Below, in pieces: positions 8,301-12,791 of a stretch of DNA of 12,791 nt (positions within the stretch are counted from its first letter, which is position 1; the number at the start of each line of letters is the position of its first letter). Position numbers and translations under genes: made by a program. Location: assembly GCA_903906615.1 (NCBI GenBank), contig CAIVKT010000509.1, positions 1 to 12,791 on the forward strand, in the 5' to 3' direction. This stretch comes from an uncultured Bacteroidota bacterium. Its GTDB lineage: Bacteria; Bacteroidota; Bacteroidia; Chitinophagales; Chitinophagaceae. Below the pieces are notes generated by a model that did no database searches, was not told the origin of the DNA, and was given only the letters and a program-made list of their open reading frames with translations.

Positions 8301-11300
8301 AATGTAGTAGAACTGGTGCAACCGGCGGCAGTTGTATAAGTGATTACCGCCGAACCCGGCGTGCCACTAAGCACAGACCCGCTTGAAGAGCCTATTGCTG
8401 CCACGCTTGCATCGCTGCTCCTCCAGGTGCCGCCGGTTGTAGCATCGCCCAGTATGGTAGTGAGGCCGGAACATATGGAGGAAACACCTGTGATCGCAGA
8501 TATAGGGTTAACGGTAACTACAGCAATTGCCGAGCACCCGGTAAGTAATGTATATGTAATGGTTGCAGTGCCTGGGGTAGTAACAACGCCGCCGGTAATA
8601 GTACCTGAAGCAGAGCCGATAGGCGCTATGGTCGTATTACTGCTGGCCCATGTACCGCCGCCGCCATCAGTCAACGTAGTGGTAGTGCCACGGCAAACAC
8701 TTAATGGGCCTGATATGGCAGAAGCCGCGGGGTTTACAGTTTCTGTAGCAACGCGCAGGCAACCTGTAGGCAATGTATAGGTAATGCTTGCAGTACCAAC
8801 AGCAACGCCGGTGATGATACCTGTAAGTGACCCTGCCCCTGCAATAGTGCCATCACTGCTGGTCCATGTACCGCCGCCGCCATCGGTAAGTGTTGTAGTG
8901 CTGCCAACGCATACATGCGGGGAGCCGGATACGATACCCGGCAATGGATTTACCGAAACGATCATCGTTTTACTACAGCCTGTAAGTAGTGTATAAGTGA
9001 TCGTGGCATTAACTTCAATACCTGTAACACCTGTATTGATGACACCGGAGGAAGTAATAGGCGCAACAGTTGTGTTGCTGCTGGCCCACGTGCCGCCGCC
9101 GCCATCAGAAAGCGTATAACTGCTGCCGCCTGCGCATAATGCCGCAGGGCCTGATATAGCCGCGGGCAATGGGTTTACCGTAAATAACGTTGTAGTGCTG
9201 CACCCGGTAACGGGCAAAGTATAGGTGATCAATACAGTTCCTCCCAGAGTACTGACACCTGTTGCAGAACCTGAAGTGGCGCCTATAGAGGCAATAGTAG
9301 GATCGCTACTGGTCCACGAGCCGCTGCCGCCATCTGTTAATGTAACAGATGAACCCGAGCAAACATTAGTAGCCCCACCTATCGCTGAAGGCAGTGGATT
9401 GACAGTCACAGGGGCTATAGCAAAGCAGCCACTGCCCGGTAGGGTATAAGTAATATTCACCGATGATGCGACCAGCCCGTTAACGCTGCCCGCAGAACCC
9501 ACTGTTGCGATAGAATTATCGCTGCTGGTCCAGGAGCCGCCACCTGTAGCATCTGTAAGTGATATTGATGAGCCCGCACAGACCGTAGTAGCGCCTCCTA
9601 TAGCGGCAGGAGCAGGATTTACAGTTACAGTGGCAGAAACGGTGCAACCACCCGAGGACACAAATGTGATCAAGGACGTTGCGGGGCTTGTGCCACCTGT
9701 TACTACGCCCGACACCACACCGCTTGAAGAGCCAATGGTGGCTATACCTGTGTTGCTGCTGGTCCAGGTACCAATACCTTCGGTGAGGGTAGCTGATGCA
9801 CCCTGGCATATAGCAAGCGGACCTGCAATAGGGGCAGGAGTTGCAGTTACGGTTACAACGGCTGTAGTAGTACAACCTGTTACAGGTAATGGATAGGTAA
9901 TTATGGATGTGCCACCTGTAGTGGATATGCCGTTTACTAAGCCGCTGGTGCTGCCGATAGTGGCCACTGAGGTAGAGCCACTCAGCCAGGTGCCTCCACC
10001 CAGGTCTGATAAGGTAGAACTACCACCGGGGCATAAAGTCAATGAACCGGTGATAGCGCCTGGAGCAGGATTAACAGTGATATTTTTTGTTGCCGTGCAA
10101 CCGGTAAGCGGCAATGTAAACGTAATGACCGACGTACCACCCGCTGGGCTTACACCGGTAACAACACCAGTACCCGATATTACTGTGGCAACCCCTGTAC
10201 TGCTACTAACCCAGGTGCCTGTGCCTGAAGGATCGCTAAGCGCCAAAATTCCGCCGGGACAGATACCTGTGGTACCTCCTGATATAGCACCTGGTAGCGG
10301 ATTGACTGTAACAGTTGCAGAAACGGAGCAACCAGCCGCCGAAGTATAAGTAATGACCGAAGTGGCTGGAGTAGTACTGCCTGTAACCACCCCCGTTACT
10401 ACCCCGCCCGAAGAAACTGTGGCTACCCCGGCGCTGCCACTGCTCCATGTGCCGCCCGTAAGTGTTTCGCCCAGAGTAAGTGTAGCGCCCTGGCATAGTG
10501 CGCCAGCACCCGTAATAGCTGATGGCAAAGGATTTACAGTTACAGTAGCTGTATTAGAACAGCCTGTGGATGTTTGCGTAAAACTGATAAGTGACGTACC
10601 GCCTGTTGTTGAAACACCGGAAACAAGCCCTCCGGATGTGATGGTGGCAATGGAGGGGCTGATACTCGTCCATGTACCGGGAGTTGAGGCATCAGTTAAC
10701 GTGGTTGTAGCTCCGCTACATACCCCTAACAGGCCGCCGATAGCGGCAGGCAAGGCATTTACGGTCACGGTTTGGGTTGCAGTACCTGAACAGCCTGCAT
10801 TATAGGAAATAACAGATGTGCCGCCTGCACCGGTAAGCCCTGAAACAATGCCCCCTGATGTAATAGTAGCAACGCCGGTGCTGCCACTGCTCCATGTACC
10901 ACCGGAAGGTGTACAGTTGAGTGTAGTTGTTCCGCCTGCGCACATTACCGGAGTGCCGGTTATCGATCCGACAGATTCGCATATTGTCAATGAATTATTG
11001 TTCCATTTATCACCGGCATCATCAGTTCCATTGTAGTTAACTGCATTGATGACCCCATATATAACCACACTGCCGGTGCCAGCCGTAGGCGCTGTCCAGG
11101 AAATTGATTCCACATAAGTAGTACCGGAACCACCGCTACCTGTTGTAGCAGTAATTGCCCCCGGCGAACCGCCGTTATAATGTTCAAATATCGTCCGTCC
11201 GCTGAGGCTGTAGGTATGCGTACCTGATGGCGCGGTACCAAAAGTACCTGTACTAACTGCACTACCTGACCCTGCACCCGATGATTTTACCACCATCAAC

Positions 11301-11590
11301 TGAAAACCAAACCGGGGTAGCGTAAGAGAAGAGTTTGTCTGTGTACCCGTTATCTGGATGGTGTATGTGTTCCCTGGCACATAAGTTGTTACCGGACTAC
11401 CTCCACTCAACAACTGAATAGAGACGGTTGTTGACGAAGTAGAGGATGCATTATGGCAACTACAGCCGGCCGAACCGGTTGCACCTGTTCCTTCGATACC
11501 AGCGGTAATAGCAGGCCCTTCGGAATAACTGGACAACAGCACATACAGTAGCGCGCCGATAAACGGAATAAGAATAAATTTCTTTTTCAT
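5363..11590 (-). CDS. Giant secreted surface protein: Reeler-like N-terminus, 24 Ig-like repeats, T9SS sorting domain
   Basis: The 2075-residue product starts with a signal peptide (MKKKFILIPFIGALLYVLLSS). Residues about 25-203 resemble the Reeler/choice-of-anchor-V domain of Bacteroidota proteins: YSEGPA, a TGA..GSAGCSCH segment (Cys43, Cys45, His46), ISWTAPTAGTGSVVIYG and NAVNYNGTDDAGD. Residues about 205-1979 are 24 tandem Big_2-like Ig repeats of about 74 residues, with cores GTW.SS...A.V...G.V.G...G...ITYTL.TGC. Each has one Cys near its start ([VLI]CxG in most units) and one about 50 residues later. The last 78 residues (from FNVYPNPSTG to KIVIW) are a T9SS type A sorting domain. The likely role is a long cell-surface stalk or adhesin; no enzyme domain is seen. 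A 15-residue N-terminal extension to the ATG at 11635 is possible, but MKKK at 11590 begins the signal peptide. The gene has its own probable promoter and terminator and follows the LytTR regulator gene. Confidence 0.9.
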   Translation of the reverse strand: MKKKFILIPFIGALLYVLLSSYSEGPAITAGIEGTGATGSAGCSCHNASSTSSTTVSIQLLSGGSPVTTYVPGNTYTIQITGTQTNSSLTLPRFGFQLMVVKSSGAGSGSAVSTGTFGTAPSGTHTYSLSGRTIFEHYNGGSPGAITATTGSGGSGTTYVESISWTAPTAGTGSVVIYGVINAVNYNGTDDAGDKWNNNSLTICESVGSITGTPVMCAGGTTTLNCTPSGGTWSSGSTGVATITSGGIVSGLTGAGGTSVISYNAGCSGTATQTVTVNALPAAIGGLLGVCSGATTTLTDASTPGTWTSISPSIATITSGGLVSGVSTTGGTSLISFTQTSTGCSNTATVTVNPLPSAITGAGALCQGATLTLGETLTGGTWSSGSAGVATVSSGGVVTGVVTGSTTPATSVITYTSAAGCSVSATVTVNPLPGAISGGTTGICPGGILALSDPSGTGTWVSSSTGVATVISGTGVVTGVSPAGGTSVITFTLPLTGCTATKNITVNPAPGAITGSLTLCPGGSSTLSDLGGGTWLSGSTSVATIGSTSGLVNGISTTGGTSIITYPLPVTGCTTTAVVTVTATPAPIAGPLAICQGASATLTEGIGTWTSSNTGIATIGSSSGVVSGVVTGGTSPATSLITFVSSGGCTVSATVTVNPAPAAIGGATTVCAGSSISLTDATGGGSWTSSDNSIATVGSAGSVNGLVASSVNITYTLPGSGCFAIAPVTVNPLPSAIGGATNVCSGSSVTLTDGGSGSWTSSDPTIASIGATSGSATGVSTLGGTVLITYTLPVTGCSTTTLFTVNPLPAAISGPAALCAGGSSYTLSDGGGGTWASSNTTVAPITSSGVINTGVTGIEVNATITYTLLTGCSKTMIVSVNPLPGIVSGSPHVCVGSTTTLTDGGGGTWTSSDGTIAGAGSLTGIITGVAVGTASITYTLPTGCLRVATETVNPAASAISGPLSVCRGTTTTLTDGGGGTWASSNTTIAPIGSASGTITGGVVTTPGTATITYTLLTGCSAIAVVTVNPISAITGVSSICSGLTTILGDATTGGTWRSSDASVAAIGSSSGSVLSGTPGSAVITYTTAAGCTSSTTLSVISSPAPIAGSNEICLGSPSTLSDAGGGLWTSSAPAIASVGSTGIVSGLALGTATISYSLGTGCTVVLPVTVNAAVASISGASHVCVGASTPLTDGGTGTWISSDGAIAGVGTTGSVSGIAGGVATITYTLSSGCAATKAITVNALPAAISGQLNICIGTTTPLSDASGAGAWVSSAGGIASVAPTSGSLTGIATGTTNITFTETSTGCAISAVVTVNAAPPAITGPSSVCQGSEVTELDGSGTWSISNTNATIGSGTGTVNGIAAGTSVVTYTSSIGCNVLRTITINTLPPAIGGSTLLCANATASFTDGSTGGVWSIAPTSVGTVAAASGVVTGISAGTALLTYTLATGCAISTIVTVNPAPSAISGITHVCAGGSVTLTDAGGSWSSSPSTIAGVDATSGLVTGFAGGSAVITYTLPTGCTATVPFTVYSLPAAISGPGAVCIGSGIALTDGGTGTWSSSDITEASVGSVSGVVTGISSGTPLITYTVASTGCQITKAITVNVLPGLISGTSVFCAGDTATLSDGSGGGVWTSSSSTAASVGSATGFVTTRAGGTPTISYTLPTGCSSTYVLTINTLPATIGGTLHVCNTSTTALSETGGGTWASSNTAVAGVGSSSGLLSGVAVGIATITYTLPTGCMRTAIVTVNPLPDAGTVAGAPSVCVGARITLTDTATGGIWTSLHTATATVVPTTGVVLGVVPGVDTINYRVTNGCGADTARMVVTVNPLAVSGSVSGATIVCLSSPVTLSDTVSGGVWSSSNTAVATVGASSGIVSGVSAGIVSISYSVTNICNTAVAVFRDTVVALPSPGTIAGEDSVCAGSTISLTDTAIGGTWTTSNGNATVSPTGVVMGIAAGTDTIGYSLSSICGPATAQFIVHVKAAGTCNTGVAQFASSAVFNVYPNPSTGTFTIEIPQTVNGSVVTICDVLGKVIDRRVISDRTPQQAVFNLSDVALGSYIIRVDAGDMTYRNKIVIW
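5654..10978 (-). repeat. Array of 24 tandem Ig-like (Big_2-like) coding repeats, period ~222 bp
   Basis: The reading frame divides into 24 head-to-tail units averaging 222 bp, nearly all ending in VTVN or a variant and continuing with P[LA]P.AI.G. Most DNA copies have diverged, but some neighbours remain close: the 20 bases at 8649-8668 recur exactly at 8865-8884, one 216-bp unit apart. The three units nearest the C-terminus differ from the others by a G-[ST]-[VI]-[AS]-G insertion before the first Cys. Copy number could vary between strains by recombination, which is inference. Confidence 0.9.
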
Positions 11591-11627
11591 AAATAAGGTT
11601 TTATAGTGTTTATACAATAAATAGGTT

Positions 11628-11645
11628 ATGTGCATACACGCACAT
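11628..11645. promoter_or_regulatory. Perfect inverted repeat in the giant gene's leader
   Basis: ATGTGC (11628-11633) and GCACAT (11640-11645) form a perfect 6-bp inverted repeat with a 6-base loop. It lies between the probable promoter and the preferred start codon, and covers the alternative ATG at 11633-11635. It could be an mRNA hairpin or a dimeric protein site; the function is unknown. Confidence 0.3.
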
Positions 11646-11658
11646 ACTTATCCATTAT

Positions 11659-11666
11659 CAAACTTA
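11659..11666 (-). promoter_or_regulatory. Probable -7 promoter box of the giant gene
   Basis: The minus strand reads TAAGTTTG, a perfect TAnnTTTG match, 68 bases before the MKKK start codon. TTTC (plus-strand 11686-11689) lies 19 bases upstream, one mismatch from a TTTG -33 box at a normal spacing. This supports separate transcription of the giant gene from the regulator gene upstream. Confidence 0.5.
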
Positions 11667-11775
11667 GTAATTACACTACTACGACGAAACGCAATATGGA
11701 TAAAGCGGTAGTTTTCAAGGATAGAATGGAAAATGGGCCGACAGGCCGGACACAGGAAATGTGTTACAAAGGACT

Positions 11776-12537
11776 TTATCGTAATTCCCCCGCAAGCCAT
11801 AGTTTAAAGTCGGCAGACCTTTCTGCGCTCACTATGGGCAGTTCTTTGGCTACAGGCTTCAACTTAACAATGACTCTCGCTTTAGAATACATTTTCATTT
11901 CTTCGATAGCCTTTAAGTTGATCAGGTATTGCCTGTTGATCCTGAAAAAAGCTTGCGGATCGAGCATTTCCTCCAAAGTATCGAGGTTATTGTCAAGGGG
12001 GTAATTCAACCCTTCGTAGGAGCGGGCAAAAGTGCATTTATTTTCACTGATGAAGTAGGCGATCTGCTCAACAGCCAGCGTGCGAATATGCTCACCAAGG
12101 CGAATCATAAACCGCTTCTTATACTCTTTGGCGCCGGTGGCCTTTAATTCGTTAGTGGCAACATCGGGCTTGCTGAAGATCTGTTTCAGCTCTTTCAGCT
12201 TTTGTAACGCACCCTCTAATTCAGCCTTCTTTACCGGCTTCAGTAAGTAATCAATACTTTTTTCTTTAAAAGCATCCAGCGCAAACTTGCTGTAAGCCGT
12301 GGTAAATATGATGGGGCAGTCGATCTTTACCAACTTCAGTAGGTCAAATGCGGTGCCATCGCCGAGTTGTATATCCAGCAAAACGAGATCGGGCAAGGGG
12401 TTTTGAGCAAACCATTTATGGGCAGACTTTACATTATCGTGTGTTGCCACAATATTTGTTGCGGGCATTATTTTTTTCAGCATTTCTTCCAGCCGCTCTC
12501 TTGCGGGCTGCTCGTCTTCTATAATTACGATGTTCAT
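11776..12537 (-). CDS. LytTR-family two-component response regulator
   Basis: This 253-residue cytoplasmic protein has a receiver domain at residues 1-120: acidic pair Glu7-Asp8, phospho-acceptor Asp55 in LVLLDIQLGDG, Thr79/Thr80 in IIFTTAYS, and Lys100 in YLLKPVKK. After a linker, a LytTR DNA-binding domain runs from about 143 to 250, recognisable from IRTLAVEQIAYFISENK, the YPLDNNLDTLEEML stretch, and FFRINRQYLINLKAI. Phosphorylation by the adjacent LytS-type kinase should promote binding to direct-repeat operators. The start ATG (12535-12537) overlaps the kinase stop in an ATGA arrangement, so the two are translated together. All key residues are intact. The regulon cannot be read from sequence, but the next gene downstream is the giant surface protein, 185 bases away and with its own promoter. 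Confidence 0.96.
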   Translation of the reverse strand: MNIVIIEDEQPARERLEEMLKKIMPATNIVATHDNVKSAHKWFAQNPLPDLVLLDIQLGDGTAFDLLKLVKIDCPIIFTTAYSKFALDAFKEKSIDYLLKPVKKAELEGALQKLKELKQIFSKPDVATNELKATGAKEYKKRFMIRLGEHIRTLAVEQIAYFISENKCTFARSYEGLNYPLDNNLDTLEEMLDPQAFFRINRQYLINLKAIEEMKMYSKARVIVKLKPVAKELPIVSAERSADFKLWLAGELR

Positions 12538-12791
12538 AATACTAATAATGGCAGTGTTACAATAAATTCATCGCCCTGCGGACCATAGCTCACGGGGTAT
12601 TTTGTCAATAATTCATATCGCCTTTTAATATTGATCAAACCTAGCCCCTCCCCTTTATCCTTACTCATCTTCGGGTGTATCTTGTTCCTGATGATGATCG
12701 CTTCTTCATTAGCTTCAATATTGATCACTAAAGGGTTTTGCGCCGATATCACATTGTGCTTGATCACATTCTCTATCAGTATCTGTAATGC
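12534..12791 (-). CDS. LytS-type sensor histidine kinase, C-terminal part (5' end outside window)
   Basis: The frame is open to the right edge, so this is the last 85 residues of a sensor kinase. The visible part is the ATP-binding domain: LQILIENVIKHN is the N-box (Asn coordinates Mg-ATP), and GEGLGLINIKRRYELL is the glycine-rich G-box with the Gly-x-Gly-Leu-x-Asn pattern of the LytS/YehU (HisKA_7TM/His_kinase plus HATPase_c) group. The GTG at 12767 is internal, not a start. The stop TGA (12534-12536) overlaps the regulator's ATG by 4 bases. A canonical D-box (DxGxG) is not evident; the corresponding segment reads IIIRNKI, matching LytS-type kinases that carry a degenerate 'xxNxx' form there. 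The sensing and His-containing parts are outside the window. Confidence 0.92.
   Translation of the reverse strand, partial: ALQILIENVIKHNVISAQNPLVINIEANEEAIIIRNKIHPKMSKDKGEGLGLINIKRRYELLTKYPVSYGPQGDEFIVTLPLLVL

Noticed and set aside
5654..10978. Periodic DNA pattern that might suggest a CRISPR-like or satellite array
   Set aside because: The period is a multiple of three on average, the copies are diverged, and the frame is continuously open and encodes recognisable Ig-like domains.
5469..11036. Many long open frames on the plus strand across the giant gene, up to about 150 codons
   Set aside because: They are antisense shadows of the repeat array: they recur with the same ~222-bp period, are low-complexity (Val/Pro/Thr-rich) and lack start-site signals or conserved features of their own.
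11736..11747. GGCC/GGCC hairpin after the response regulator as its terminator
   Set aside because: The stem is only 4 bp and no T-run follows on the minus strand, so it is not convincing.
11591..11775. LytTR operator (paired direct repeats) upstream of the giant gene
   Set aside because: I could not find two copies of the usual nine-base element with 12-13 bp spacing; only unrelated partial matches were seen.
11630..12004. Plus-strand open frame opposite the response regulator end and the giant gene leader
   Set aside because: More than half is antisense to the LytTR domain, and the rest covers the probable promoter of the giant gene.

Overview
The window looks like chromosomal DNA from a member of the Bacteroidota, probably near the Chitinophagaceae or Sphingobacteriia (the family is my guess). 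The main evidence is two secreted proteins ending in type A sorting domains of the type IX secretion system (T9SS), Bacteroidota-style -7 promoter boxes (TAnnTTTG), A-rich start regions without a Shine-Dalgarno sequence, and a LytTR regulator overlapping a LytS-type kinase. No mobile element, tRNA, rRNA or CRISPR array is visible.

Layout. Bases 1-274 (+) hold the AT-rich 3' end of an Abi_2/AbiF-like HEPN gene. 289-2277 (+) encodes an exported seven-haem cytochrome c fused to a TPR domain. 2342-2962 (+) encodes a small exported beta-rich protein of unknown role. A perfect hairpin at 2969-2998 separates these from everything to the right, which lies on the minus strand: a manganese-type superoxide dismutase (3025-3627), a six-repeat NHL beta-propeller protein with a T9SS signal (3781-5154), a giant 2075-residue surface protein (5363-11590), and a LytTR response regulator (11776-12537) that overlaps by 4 bp the 3' end of its histidine kinase, which runs off the right edge.

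The giant gene dominates the window. It has a signal peptide, an N-terminal Reeler/choice-of-anchor-V-like domain with an odd CxCH motif, 24 tandem Ig-like (Big_2-like) repeats of about 74 residues that each carry a conserved pair of cysteines, and a T9SS sorting domain.

How it fits together. The two T9SS cargoes are neighbours in the same orientation but appear to have separate promoters and terminators. The kinase/regulator pair is immediately upstream of the giant gene and could control it, although I found no clear LytTR operator. Cytochrome and superoxide dismutase both fit an oxygen/electron-transfer theme, but nothing shows they are functionally linked. I see no convincing new multi-gene system. 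The most notable items are the all-cysteine-paired giant repeat protein, its unusual N-terminus, and the truncated HEPN gene at the left edge.
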